A DNA stretch of 64,000 nucleotides, taken from VRUE01 sp046733275. Lineage in GTDB: Bacteria > Actinomycetota > Thermoleophilia > Solirubrobacterales > 70-9. The stretch lies in the NCBI GenBank assembly GCA_046733275.1, contig JBKPOW010000052.1, forward strand, positions 1 to 64,000. The letters are read 5' to 3'. This document shows, one piece after another, positions 49,951 to 58,713 of the stretch. The position numbers and the translations under genes are program-made. Within the stretch, counting starts at the first letter, position 1. The number at the start of each line of letters is the position of its first letter. The notes under the pieces are model-generated. The model did no database searches, had not been told where the DNA came from, and worked only from the letters and a program-made list of their open reading frames with translations.

Positions 49951-51885
49951 ATGGAGGCGACGACCAAGATCACCGCCACGCTGCCCGACGGCAAGCCGCT
50001 CGAGCTGCCCGACGGCGCCAGCGGCGCCGACGCCGCCGCGGCGATCGGACCCGGCCTGGCCAAGGCCGCGCTGGCGATCCGCGTCGACGGCGAGCTGCGC
50101 GACCTTGCCGCGCCGCTCCCCGACGGCGCCGAGATCGCGATCCTCACCGACCGCGACCCCGAGGCGCTCGAGCTGATCCGCCACGACGCCGCCCACGTCA
50201 TGGCCGAGGCCGTGATGGAGCTCTACCCGGGGACCAAGGTGACGATCGGCCCGCCGATCGAGCAGGGCTTCTACTACGACTTCGAGTTCCCCGCGGACGT
50301 CAGGGTGACGGAGGAGGACCTCGACAGGATCGAGGCCGCCATGCGCGAGCACATCAAGGCCGACGAGCCCTTCGAGCGGCGCGACGTGCCGCCCGCCGAG
50401 GCGATCGAGATCTTCCGTGCCCAGAACCAGGACTACAAGGTCGAGCTGATCGAGGACCTCGTCCGTGACGAAGGGGTCGAGACCGTCTCGCTCTACCGCA
50501 ACGGCCCCTTCGAGGACCTCTGCCGCGGCCCCCACGGCCCCTCCACCGGCCGCATCGCCGCGATCAAGCTCAACTCGCTCGCCGGTGCCTACTGGCGCGG
50601 CGACGAGAGCCGCGCGATGCTGACCCGGATCTACGGCACGGCCTTCTTCTCGACGAAGGACCTCGAGCAGCACCTGGAGCGGATCGAGGAGGCAAAGGCG
50701 CGCGACCACCGCCGCCTCGGGCCCCAGCTCGGCATCTTCATGCTGCGCAAGGAGGCCCCGGGGATGCCCTTCTGGCTCGCCCACGGCACCACCCTGCTGC
50801 GCCTGATCGAGGCCGAGGTGCACAAGCAGTTGCGCAAACGCGAGTACGTCGAGCTGAAGACGCCCCACCTGATGGACGTCGACCTCTGGCACCGCTCGGG
50901 CCACTGGGACAACTACCAGGAGAACATGTACTTCACCGAGTCGAAGGAGCGCCAGTACGCGATCCGGCCGATGAACTGCCCCGGGGCCTGCCTCGTCTTC
51001 GCCTCCGAGCGCCACTCCTACCGCGAGCTGCCGCTGCGCATGGCCGAGTTCGGCCAGGTCTCCCGCGCCGAGCGCGAGGGCGTCCTGCACGGCCTCCTGC
51101 GCGTCCGCGCCTTCACCCAGGACGACGCCCACATCTACTGCACCCCCGAGCAGATCGTCGACGAGGTGACCGGCGTCTGCGAGGCGATCGACGAGCTCTA
51201 CGCCCGCTTCGGCTTCGACGACGTGCACATCGAGCTCTCCACCCGGCCGGAGAAGTCGATCGGCACCGAGGAGCAGTGGGGGCAGGCCGAAGACGCGCTG
51301 CGCGCCGCGCTCGAGAGCCAGGGGCGCGAGTACACGCTCAACCCAGGCGACGGCGCCTTCTACGGGCCGAAGATCGACTTCCACGTCACCGACGCGCTCG
51401 GCCGCTCCTGGCAGTGCGGCACCTGCCAGGTCGATTTCTTCATGCCGGAGCGCTTCGACCTCACCTACACCGACCAGAACGACGACCCGCAGCGACCGGT
51501 GATGATCCACCGCGCCCTGCTCGGCTCGATGGAGCGCTTCGCCGGCATCCTGATCGAGCACCACGCCGGCCGCTTCCCGGTCTGGCTGGCGCCGGTGCAG
51601 GCGACAGTGCTGCCGATCTCCGACCGCCATGTCGATCACGGCAACGTGGTCGCCGCCAAGCTGCGCGAGCTCGACGTCAGGGTCGAGGTCGACCGCCGCT
51701 CGGAGTCGATCGGCAAGAAGGTGCGCGACGCAGAACTGGCGCGCAACCCGTACATGCTGGTCGTCGGCGATCGCGAGGAAGAGAGCGGCGAGGTCGCGGT
51801 TCGCTCCCACGCCGAGGGCGAGCTGGGCTCAATGGGCCTGCCCGAGTTCGCCGAGCTGGTCCACCGTGCCGAGCGCGACGGCTGA
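49951..51885 (+). CDS. thrS: Threonyl-tRNA synthetase
   Basis: 644 residues from ATG 49951 (a TTG at 49942 is possible). Domains in order: TGS (about 1-65), the editing domain with HDAAHVMAEA, the class II core with MNCPGACLVFASERHSYREL, RVRAFTQDDAHIYC and motif 3 ALLGSMERFAGILIEHHAG, and the anticodon-binding domain from FPVWLAPVQATVLPI to the end. Full length, all key motifs intact. It charges tRNA-Thr and edits mischarged Ser. It is followed by infC, a common bacterial order. No T-box leader was found upstream. Confidence 0.97.
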   Translation: MEATTKITATLPDGKPLELPDGASGADAAAAIGPGLAKAALAIRVDGELRDLAAPLPDGAEIAILTDRDPEALELIRHDAAHVMAEAVMELYPGTKVTIGPPIEQGFYYDFEFPADVRVTEEDLDRIEAAMREHIKADEPFERRDVPPAEAIEIFRAQNQDYKVELIEDLVRDEGVETVSLYRNGPFEDLCRGPHGPSTGRIAAIKLNSLAGAYWRGDESRAMLTRIYGTAFFSTKDLEQHLERIEEAKARDHRRLGPQLGIFMLRKEAPGMPFWLAHGTTLLRLIEAEVHKQLRKREYVELKTPHLMDVDLWHRSGHWDNYQENMYFTESKERQYAIRPMNCPGACLVFASERHSYRELPLRMAEFGQVSRAEREGVLHGLLRVRAFTQDDAHIYCTPEQIVDEVTGVCEAIDELYARFGFDDVHIELSTRPEKSIGTEEQWGQAEDALRAALESQGREYTLNPGDGAFYGPKIDFHVTDALGRSWQCGTCQVDFFMPERFDLTYTDQNDDPQRPVMIHRALLGSMERFAGILIEHHAGRFPVWLAPVQATVLPISDRHVDHGNVVAAKLRELDVRVEVDRRSESIGKKVRDAELARNPYMLVVGDREEESGEVAVRSHAEGELGSMGLPEFAELVHRAERDG

Positions 51886-52027
51886 GCGGGCGGCGACCGG
51901 AATGCAAGTCTGTCTCTATACTTGCGGGCACTTGATCGCAGCCAGTCCAAACGCACCGCGCCGCTGAGCGTCCCGTGGCTGCCCCCGCATCCCTCGTCCT
52001 CTTGAAGCTTCCCGTCTCCTCTCGCTA

Positions 52028-52624
52028 GTGCCTGTCCCGCGCAGGTTCGATCGCCGTCCGCCGGAGCGCGACACGACGCGCATCAACGAGCGCATCCGCG
52101 TCTCGAAGGTGCGCCTGATCGGCGCCGAGGGCGAGCAGCTCGGCATCGTCGACACGGCGGAGGCGATGAAACGGGCCCAGGAAGCCGACCTCGACCTGGT
52201 CGAGGTGGCGCCCAACTCGAGCCCCCCGGTCACCCGCCTGCTCGACTACTCGAAGTACAAGTACGAGCAGGAGCAGAAGCAGAAGGCAGCGCGCAAGCAC
52301 CAGCAGCAGGTCAACGTACGCGAGATCAAGCTGCGGCCGAAGATCGCCGACCACGACTACGAGACGAAGAAGGGGCACGTCGAGCGCTTCCTGCGCCAGC
52401 GCAACAAAGTCAAGATCACGATCATGTTCCGCGGTCGCGAGCAGGCGCATCCAGAGCGCGGTCGCGACCTGCTGAAACGGCTCTTCGAGGACCTCGACGG
52501 CCTCGCCACGATCGAGTCCGAGCCGCTGCAGGAAGGGCGCAACATGAGCATGATGCTGGCGCCCTCCAAAGATGCGACGAAGGAGAGCCCGGAGGGGGAC
52601 TCCCCCGGTAAGGCCTCCACTTAA
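52028..52624 (+). CDS. infC: Translation initiation factor IF-3
   Basis: 198 residues if read from GTG 52028; the conserved region RINERIRVSKVRLIGAEGEQ begins at residue 18, so a downstream non-ATG start is also conceivable, as infC often uses rare start codons. The N- and C-domains are complete (VREIKLRPKIADHDYETKKG, VKITIMFRGREQAHPERG). IF-3 controls start-site selection on the 30S subunit. TATACT at 51917-51922 may be a -10 box for a promoter in the 140-bp leader. The last codons and the stop lie in or beside the left arm of an inverted repeat shared with the convergent gene. Confidence 0.95.
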   Translation: MPVPRRFDRRPPERDTTRINERIRVSKVRLIGAEGEQLGIVDTAEAMKRAQEADLDLVEVAPNSSPPVTRLLDYSKYKYEQEQKQKAARKHQQQVNVREIKLRPKIADHDYETKKGHVERFLRQRNKVKITIMFRGREQAHPERGRDLLKRLFEDLDGLATIESEPLQEGRNMSMMLAPSKDATKESPEGDSPGKAST

Positions 52625-52710
52625 CTTTTTTTGAAGACAGTCGGCGGTCGTCCGCGGGCGCCGCCGCAAAAAAAGTACAAGACGTTCCGCCCTTACCGGG
52701 GGAGTCCCTC
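52592..52710. repeat. Inverted repeat between convergent infC and the epimerase gene
   Basis: GAGGGGGACTCCCCCGGTAAGG (52592-52613) is matched in reverse complement by CCTTACCGGGGGAGTCCCTC (52691-52710). Inside, ACTTTTTTTG (about 52624-52633) pairs with CAAAAAAAGT, and GGCGG with CCGCC. The left arm encodes the end of infC, the right arm the end of the epimerase gene. Each arm also has its own GGG-ACT-CCC hairpin followed, about 20 nt later, by seven T's on the outgoing strand, so both directions may terminate here. Confidence 0.75.
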
Positions 52711-53772
52711 ACAGAGGATGTCGGCGATTCGATTGGAGGCCTTTCCATCCCAGAGGGGGGGAGGCTCCGGCGCCGGAGGACGATTCGCGAGCGCCGCGGG
52801 GATCTCGGCTATCGCCGCCGGGTCGAGGCCTAGCAGGGTGTTGGTGCCGGCGCGGATCGTCACCGGGCGCTCGGTGTTGTCGCGCAGGGTGAAGCAGGGG
52901 ATGCCGAGGTAGGTCGTCTCCTCCTGGATCCCGCCCGAGTCGGTCAGCACCGCGCCCGCGTCGGCGAGCAGCGAGAGGAACGCGACGTAACCGAGCGGCT
53001 CGCAGAGCAGCAGGCCAGGATGGTCGGACTCGACCGTCTCCATCATCTTGCGCGTGCGCGGGTGGACGGGGAAGACGACCGGCATCTCGCGCGCCAGCTC
53101 GGCCAGGCGGTGGACCGTCTCCGGCAGCAGCTCGCCGTCGACCAGGGCGGGACGGTGCAGGGTGACCAGCAGGTAGCCGCCGGGCTCGACGCCCAGCTTC
53201 GCCGCCGCCGCGGCGTCCCGGAAGCGGTTTTCGAGCGCGACCAGGGTGTCGATCATCGTGTTGCCGACGAAGTGCATGCGCTCCTCGGCGATGCCCTCGG
53301 CGCGCAGGTTCTCGATCGCCTCGTCGCTGTGTAGGAAGAGGTGTCGGGCGAACTCGTCGGCGACGATCCGGTTGACCTCCTCCGGCATCGTGCGGTCGAA
53401 GCTGCGCAGGCCCGACTCGATGTGGGCGACCGGGATCTGCATCTTGACCGCGGTCAGCGCCGCCGCCAGGGTCGAGTTGACGTCGCCGGGCACCATCACC
53501 AGGTCGGGCCTCTCTTCCGCCAGCACCGGCTCGAGCCGCTCCATCGTCCGCGCCGTCTGCAGCGCGTGGCTGCCCGAGCCGACCTCGAGCATGTGGTCGG
53601 GGGCGGGAACGTTCAGCTCCTCGAGGAAGATCGCCGACATCGCCCGGTCGTAGTGCTGGCCGGTGTGGACGATCGCGTGGCGGCCCTCGGGCAGGCGCTC
53701 GCGCATCGCCGCGATCACCGGCGCGGTCTTGACGAAGTTGGGACGCGTCCCGATCACGTAGACGATCCGCAC
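52693..53772 (-). CDS. wecB: UDP-N-acetylglucosamine 2-epimerase (non-hydrolysing)
   Basis: 359 residues from ATG 53772. Landmarks: VYVIGTRPNFVKTAPVI, HTGQHYDRAMS, VPGDVNSTLAAALTA, HIESGLRSFDRTMPEEVNR, VTLHRPALVD and DSGGIQEETTYLGIPC. It interconverts UDP-GlcNAc and UDP-ManNAc for cell-envelope polysaccharide synthesis. Its reverse orientation between infC and rpmI is unusual. The stop TAA lies in the right arm of the inverted repeat. The 75 bp to rpmI must hold divergent promoters, but none is obvious. Confidence 0.92.
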   Translation of the reverse strand: MRIVYVIGTRPNFVKTAPVIAAMRERLPEGRHAIVHTGQHYDRAMSAIFLEELNVPAPDHMLEVGSGSHALQTARTMERLEPVLAEERPDLVMVPGDVNSTLAAALTAVKMQIPVAHIESGLRSFDRTMPEEVNRIVADEFARHLFLHSDEAIENLRAEGIAEERMHFVGNTMIDTLVALENRFRDAAAAAKLGVEPGGYLLVTLHRPALVDGELLPETVHRLAELAREMPVVFPVHPRTRKMMETVESDHPGLLLCEPLGYVAFLSLLADAGAVLTDSGGIQEETTYLGIPCFTLRDNTERPVTIRAGTNTLLGLDPAAIAEIPAALANRPPAPEPPPLWDGKASNRIADILCEGLPR

Positions 53773-53847
53773 GGGGCGGCAGCGTACCTGCGGCGCCCGC
53801 CGCGACCCGCCGAGCGCAGCCGCCGGTCTGCTTCAATACCCCTCCCG

Positions 53848-54048
53848 ATGCCGAAGATGAAGACCCATTCCGGCGCCAAGAAGCGCTTCCGCAAGACCGC
53901 CAAGGGCAAGCTGCGTGGGCGGCGCGCCTACTCGAGCCACATCCTCGAGAAAAAGTCGCCGAAGCGCAAGCGGCAGATGGCGCGGCCGGTGGAGATCGCC
54001 AAGCCCGACCAGAAGCGCGTGCGGACCCTGCTCGGAGGCGGAAAGTGA
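53848..54048 (+). CDS. rpmI: 50S ribosomal protein L35
   Basis: 66 residues from ATG 53848, the normal length. MPKMKTHSGAKKRFRKTAKG and YSSHILEKKSPKRKRQMARP are characteristic. The stop overlaps the rplT GTG by 4 bp. It is normally co-transcribed with infC, but here a gene on the opposite strand lies between, so rpmI-rplT need their own promoter. Confidence 0.96.
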   Translation: MPKMKTHSGAKKRFRKTAKGKLRGRRAYSSHILEKKSPKRKRQMARPVEIAKPDQKRVRTLLGGGK

Positions 54049-54404
54049 GCCGGGTCAAGCGCTCAGTCCACGCCCGCAAGAAGCGGCGCAAGGTGCTGAA
54101 GGAAGCGAAGGGCTACTTCGGCCGCAAGCATTCCTCCTACCGCTTCGCCAAAGAGCAGGTGCAGCGCTCGGGGATGTACGCGTACAGGGACCGGCGCAAT
54201 CGTAAGCGCGAGTTCCGCCGCCTCTGGATCACCAGGATCAACGCCGCCGCACGGCTCGAGGGCATGAGCTACTCGCAGCTGATGCACGGCCTCAACGAGG
54301 CCGGCGTCGAGGTTAACCGCAAGATGCTGGCCGAGATCGCGGTCTCCGACCGCGAGGCCTTCCGCCGATTCGTGGAGCTAGCCCGGGAGGGTGCGGCCGC
54401 CTAG
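54045..54404 (+). CDS. rplT: 50S ribosomal protein L20
   Basis: 119 residues from GTG 54045 (GTGA overlap). The basic N-terminal extension RVKRSVHARKKRRKVLKEAK and the globular part YFGRKHSSYRFAKEQVQRSG, LWITRINAAARLEGMSYSQ are intact. It binds 23S rRNA early in 50S assembly. A strong terminator follows 26 bp after the stop. Confidence 0.97.
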   Translation: MSRVKRSVHARKKRRKVLKEAKGYFGRKHSSYRFAKEQVQRSGMYAYRDRRNRKREFRRLWITRINAAARLEGMSYSQLMHGLNEAGVEVNRKMLAEIAVSDREAFRRFVELAREGAAA

Positions 54405-54430
54405 CCGCAACCGACACTCCACTCTCCCGG

Positions 54431-54459
54431 GCGGGCCGTGAAGACGGCCCGCTTTTTGT
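54431..54459 (+). terminator. Rho-independent terminator after rplT
   Basis: A perfect 9-bp stem GCGGGCCGT / ACGGCCCGC (54431-54439, 54444-54452) with loop GAAG is followed by TTTTTG. It ends the rpmI-rplT unit. Confidence 0.9.
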
Positions 54460-54506
54460 TGTCGAGGAGTTCCAGGAGAAGGTACGACCGAACCGAACGA
54501 ACACGA

Positions 54507-55220
54507 ATGATTTCCAGCCCCCACAACGAGAAGCTGAAGCTGGTGCGCAAGCTGCGCGAGCGCAGGCAGCGCGAGCGCGAGGGCCTGTTCGCCACCGAGG
54601 GCGAGGATCTGGTCGAGGCCGGCCTGGCGGCCGGCGCCGAGCCGCGCTTCGTCCTCGTCGCCGCGGGCAGCGGCCTCGCCGGCGAGGAGGTCGAGCCGGA
54701 GCTGCTAGACGGCGTTTCGGCGCTCGGCTCGGGGACGCGAGCGATCGCCGTCTGGCCGCAGGCCTGGGTCGCCGAGGCGAGGCCGCCCTGCGTCTACCTG
54801 CACAGCGTCACCGATCCCGGCAACGTCGGCGCGATCGTCCGCACCGCGCACGGGCTGCTCGGCGGCACCGTCGTGCTCGGCCCGGGTTGCGCCGACCCCT
54901 TCGGGCCGAAGGCGGTGCGGGCGAGCATGGGCTCGATCTTCGGTCAACCGCTGCTGCGCGCCGGCGTCGAGGCGACGCCGGCGCCGCGGGCCGCGCTGGT
55001 CGCCCACGGCGGGGCGGCGCCCGAGGCGCTGAACGGTGCGGCGACCCTCTGCCTCGGCGCCGAGCGCGAGGGTCTCCCGGCCGAGGTGCTGGCGGAATGC
55101 GAGATCGAGGCGACGATCCCCTTGCGCCCCGGTGGGGCCGAGTCGCTCAACGTCGCCGCTGCGGCGGCAATCGCCTGCGAGCGGCTATCGTCGCCCGCCA
55201 TGCGGGAGGCGGCCAAATGA
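54507..55220 (+). CDS. SpoU/TrmH-family RNA 2'-O-methyltransferase
   Basis: 237 residues from ATG 54507 (ISSPHNEKLKLVRKLRERRQ). The N-terminal RNA-binding-like part includes REREGLFATEGEDLVEAGL. The SPOUT knot motifs are VYLHSVTDPGNVGAIVRTA (motif 1 Asn/Arg), LGPGCADPFGPKAVRASMG (motif 2) and LCLGAEREGLP with IPLRPGGAESLNVAAAAAI (motif 3). It probably methylates rRNA; the exact nucleotide is not evident. Placement between rplT and pheS is common in bacteria. Its stop overlaps pheS by 4 bp. Confidence 0.88.
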   Translation: MISSPHNEKLKLVRKLRERRQREREGLFATEGEDLVEAGLAAGAEPRFVLVAAGSGLAGEEVEPELLDGVSALGSGTRAIAVWPQAWVAEARPPCVYLHSVTDPGNVGAIVRTAHGLLGGTVVLGPGCADPFGPKAVRASMGSIFGQPLLRAGVEATPAPRAALVAHGGAAPEALNGAATLCLGAEREGLPAEVLAECEIEATIPLRPGGAESLNVAAAAAIACERLSSPAMREAAK

Positions 55221-56278
55221 CGCTCGAGCGGATCGAGGCGATCGAGGCGGAGGCGAGCGCCGCGATCGAGGCCGCCGCCGGCACCGCCGAGCTGGAGGAG
55301 CTGCGGGTGCGCTACCTCGGCCGCAAAGCCGAGCTGACCTCGATCCTGCGCGGCATCGCCGATCTGCCACAAGAGGAACGGGGCAAGGTCGGCGGCGGCG
55401 CCAACCGCGCCCAGAAGAGCCTGGAGGAGTTGCTCGAGCGGCGCTCCGCCGAGCTCGACTCGGCTGAGCTGGAAGAGCGGCTGGCGAGCGACCGGGTCGA
55501 CGTCACCCTGCCGGGCGCCCCCGTCCGCCCGCCCGGGCACCTGCACCTGATCACCCGCACGACGCGGCAGATCGAAGACACGATGATCGGCCTCGGCTAC
55601 CGCGTGGTCGACGGGCCGGAGATCGAGCACGACTACTACAACTTCACCGCGCTCAACCACCCGCCGGGCCATCCCGCGCGGATGCTGCAGGACACCTTCT
55701 ACATCCAGTCCCACCCGGACGTGCTGCTGCGCACCCACACCTCGCCGGTGCAGATCCGCGCGATGGAGGCGCAGCCGCCGCCGATCTTCGTGATCGTCCC
55801 CGGCAAGGTCTACCGGCGCGACTCGGACGCCACCCACAGCCCAATGTTCCACCAGGTGGAGGGGCTGGCGATCGGCGAGGGGATCACCCTGGCCGACCTG
55901 CAGGGCACCCTGGAAGAGATGCTGAAGGCGATCTTCGGCGCCGGCCGCGAGGCGCGCATGCGGCCCCACTTCTTCCCCTTCACCGAGCCCAGCGTCGAGT
56001 TCGACGTCTCCTGCTTCCAGTGCGAGGGCAGCGGCGAGCTCGCCGAAGGGGAGCGCTGCAATCTCTGCAAGGGCCAGGGCTGGATCGAGATCGGCGGCGC
56101 CGGCATGGTCGATCCCAACGTGCTCGGCTTCGTCGCCGAGGACGGCTACGACCCCGAGCGGGTGCAGGGCTTCGCCTTCGGCATGGGGGTCGAGCGGATC
56201 GCGATGCTGCGCCACGGCGTGCCCGACCTGCGGCGCTTCTTCGACAACGACGTGCGCATGCTGGAGCAGTTCTCATGA
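55217..56278 (+). CDS. pheS: Phenylalanyl-tRNA synthetase alpha subunit
   Basis: 353 residues from ATG 55217. A coiled-coil N-terminal region (about 1-85) is followed by the class II core: HLHLITRTTRQIEDTMIGLG, ALNHPPGHPARMLQDTFYI, LLRTHTSPVQIRAME (motif 2 region) and GFAFGMGVERIAMLRHGVPD (motif 3). CFQCEGSGELAEGERCNLC is a zinc-ribbon-like insertion with four Cys, seen in some actinobacterial and related PheS. It forms an alpha2-beta2 enzyme with PheT, encoded with a 4-bp overlap. Confidence 0.96.
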   Translation: MTLERIEAIEAEASAAIEAAAGTAELEELRVRYLGRKAELTSILRGIADLPQEERGKVGGGANRAQKSLEELLERRSAELDSAELEERLASDRVDVTLPGAPVRPPGHLHLITRTTRQIEDTMIGLGYRVVDGPEIEHDYYNFTALNHPPGHPARMLQDTFYIQSHPDVLLRTHTSPVQIRAMEAQPPPIFVIVPGKVYRRDSDATHSPMFHQVEGLAIGEGITLADLQGTLEEMLKAIFGAGREARMRPHFFPFTEPSVEFDVSCFQCEGSGELAEGERCNLCKGQGWIEIGGAGMVDPNVLGFVAEDGYDPERVQGFAFGMGVERIAMLRHGVPDLRRFFDNDVRMLEQFS

Positions 56279-58713
56279 GGGTGCCGTACTCATGGCTGCG
56301 CGAGTACTGCGATCCCGGGATGGGCGCGCGCGAGCTGGCGGAGCGGCTGGCGATGACCGGCACCGAGGTCGAGCGGGTCGGGACCGCCGGGCCGCCGGCC
56401 GCCGAGGGCTTCGTCGTCGGCCGCGTGGTCGAGCGCGAGAAGCACCCCAATGCCGACCGGCTCAGCGTCTGCGCGGTCGACGTCGGCGAGGGCGAGCCGC
56501 GCACGATCGTCTGCGGCGCGCCCAACGTCGACGCCGGCCAGACGGTGCCGGTGGCGCTGCCCGGCGCGACGATGCCGGACGGCGAGAAGCTGGGCGAAGC
56601 GAAGCTGCGCGGGGTCAGGTCCTCAGGGATGATCCTCTCCGCCGCCGAGCTCGAGATCGCCGAGGAGTCGGACGGGATCATGGTCTTGGAGGACGGCGTG
56701 GCGCCGGGAACGGCGCTGGCCGAAGTACTGCCGATCGCCGAGCCGGTGCTCGAGCTTGAGGTGACCCCCAACCGGGTCGATTGCTTCGGCGTCTACGGCG
56801 TCGCCCGCGAGGTGCACGCGATCAGCGCCGCGCCGCTGGCGACCGAGCCATGGGCGGAGGACGCGCCTGCGGAAGGGCTTGGTCAGGTCAGCCAGTTCGC
56901 CTCGGTCACTGTGGAGGCGCCCGAGCTCTGCCCCCGCTTCACCGCACGCGTCTTCACCGACGTCGAGGTCGGCCCGTCGCCGGCCTGGCTGCAGGCACGC
57001 CTCAGCGCCGCCGGCCAGCGCCCGATCAACAACGTCGTCGACATCACCAACTACGTGATGCTTTTGACCGCGCAGCCGCTGCACGCCTTCGACCTCGACA
57101 AGGTGCCGGGCGGGGCGCTGACCGTGCGCACCGCGGCCGAGGGGGAGAAGATGACCACGCTTGACGAGGTCGAGCGGACCTTCGACGCCGAGACGGTCCT
57201 CGTCTGCGACAGCAACGGCCCCTCCGGCATCGCCGGGATCATGGGCGGCCAGACGTCGGAGGTCTCAGCCGCGACGACCCGCGTCCTGCTCGAGGTGGCG
57301 AACTGGAACGGGACCAACATCCTGCGCACCTCGCGCCTGCTCGGCCTGCGCTCCGAGGCTTCGTCGCGCTTCGAGAAGCAGCTCCACCCGGAGCTCTGCA
57401 TGCGGGCGCAGCGGATCGCCTCGCGGCTGATGGTCGAGCTTTGCGGGGCAAAGCTCATGCCGGGGACGATCGACGTTGCCGCCGAGCCGCCAACGCTCTC
57501 GCGGCTCCGCCTGCGGGGTAAGCGGGTCGAGGACCTGCTCGGCATGCGGATGGCGCAGACCGACGAGGTCGTCTATTTGGAGCGGCTCGGCTTCAGCGCC
57601 TTCCCTGAGGACGGCGACGTCGTCGTCGAGGTGCCGCCCGATCGCCACTACGACGTGACTCGTGAGATCGACCTGATCGAGGAGGTGGCGCGGGTCCACG
57701 GCCTCGACGAGCATCTGCCCTCGACCCTGCCCGCCGAGGCTGCCCAGGCTGGCGGTTTGCGGCGCGACCAGCGGCTGCGGCGGCGGGCCGAGGACGCTCT
57801 GCGAGACCTCGGCTTCGACGAGATCGTCGGCTGGAGCTTCACCGACCCAGGCGAGGCGGAACGGTTGCGGATTCACGACGACGACCCCCGGGCGAGCGGG
57901 GTGGCGATATCCAACGCACTCTCCGAGGACCAGTCGGTAATGCGCACGACCCTGCTCGGCTCGCTCTTGGGCGCCGCGCGGGGGAACCTGGCGCGCGACG
58001 CCGAGCGCGTCGCCCTCTTCGAGTCGGGGCGCGTGTATCTACCCGCCCCCGAGGTGGGGGAATTCGTCGGCGAGCGGCCGGCGCCATTCGCCGAGCCGCA
58101 CCGGCTCGGCTGCATTGCCACCGGCCCGGCGCCGAAGAGCTGGCGGGGGGGCGGCGAGGCGGGGGACTTCTTCGCGCTCAAAGGCGTGCTGGAAGGCCTC
58201 GCGGCACGGCTCGGCGCGAGTCTCTCGTTCGTTCCGGCGCGCGAGCCCTTCCTCCATCCCGGCCGCGCTGCGAGGGTGCTCGCCGGCGAGGCCGAGGCCG
58301 GCTGGATCGGCGAGGTCCACCCGCTCGTCTGCCGCGTCTGGGACCTGGCGGAGGCGAGCGCCTTCGAAATCGACCTCGCGGCCCTGGTCGGCGCCTCCGA
58401 CGCCGGCGAGGAGCTCTTCGAGGACGTGACCACCTTCCCGTCCGTGCGCCAGGACATCGCCGCGGTCGTCCCCGACGACGTCTCAGCGGCCCAGGTGCGC
58501 GCCGCGGTCCTCGCCGGCGGCGGCGAGCTGCTGCGGGCGGCCGAGGTGTTCGACCTCTACGAGGGAGAGCAACTGGGGGAGGGGCGCAAGAGCCTCGCCC
58601 TGCGGCTCGAGTTCCGCGCCGCCGACCGCACCCTCACCGACGAGGAGGTCGCCGAGCTGCGCGTCGCGATCGAGGCCGAGCTGAAGCAGATCGGAGGGGA
58701 GCTGCGTGGCTGA
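56275..58713 (+). CDS. pheT: Phenylalanyl-tRNA synthetase beta subunit
   Basis: 812 residues from ATG 56275. Domains in order: N-terminal RVPYSWLREYCDPGM, tRNA-binding EMAP-like domain (about 40-150), B3/B4 editing domain (about 200-380, with RPINNVVDITNYVML), B5 (about 390-460), the inactive catalytic-like domain and the C-terminal FDX-ACB anticodon-binding domain (FEDVTTFPSVRQDIAAVV to the end). Length and order are normal. It overlaps argC by 8 bp. Confidence 0.96.
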   Translation: MRVPYSWLREYCDPGMGARELAERLAMTGTEVERVGTAGPPAAEGFVVGRVVEREKHPNADRLSVCAVDVGEGEPRTIVCGAPNVDAGQTVPVALPGATMPDGEKLGEAKLRGVRSSGMILSAAELEIAEESDGIMVLEDGVAPGTALAEVLPIAEPVLELEVTPNRVDCFGVYGVAREVHAISAAPLATEPWAEDAPAEGLGQVSQFASVTVEAPELCPRFTARVFTDVEVGPSPAWLQARLSAAGQRPINNVVDITNYVMLLTAQPLHAFDLDKVPGGALTVRTAAEGEKMTTLDEVERTFDAETVLVCDSNGPSGIAGIMGGQTSEVSAATTRVLLEVANWNGTNILRTSRLLGLRSEASSRFEKQLHPELCMRAQRIASRLMVELCGAKLMPGTIDVAAEPPTLSRLRLRGKRVEDLLGMRMAQTDEVVYLERLGFSAFPEDGDVVVEVPPDRHYDVTREIDLIEEVARVHGLDEHLPSTLPAEAAQAGGLRRDQRLRRRAEDALRDLGFDEIVGWSFTDPGEAERLRIHDDDPRASGVAISNALSEDQSVMRTTLLGSLLGAARGNLARDAERVALFESGRVYLPAPEVGEFVGERPAPFAEPHRLGCIATGPAPKSWRGGGEAGDFFALKGVLEGLAARLGASLSFVPAREPFLHPGRAARVLAGEAEAGWIGEVHPLVCRVWDLAEASAFEIDLAALVGASDAGEELFEDVTTFPSVRQDIAAVVPDDVSAAQVRAAVLAGGGELLRAAEVFDLYEGEQLGEGRKSLALRLEFRAADRTLTDEEVAELRVAIEAELKQIGGELRG

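Noticed and set aside
49886..49951. A T-box or other amino-acid riboswitch before thrS
   Set aside because: The gap between the membrane-protein gene and thrS is about 11 bp, too short for a leader RNA, and no conserved T-box sequence was seen.
49918..51810. A 630-codon open frame antisense to thrS
   Set aside because: thrS is unmistakable on the plus strand; the antisense frame arises from GC-rich third positions and has no family signal.
54944..56215. A 420-codon open frame antisense to pheS
   Set aside because: pheS has all class II motifs and overlaps both neighbours correctly; the antisense frame is composition-driven.
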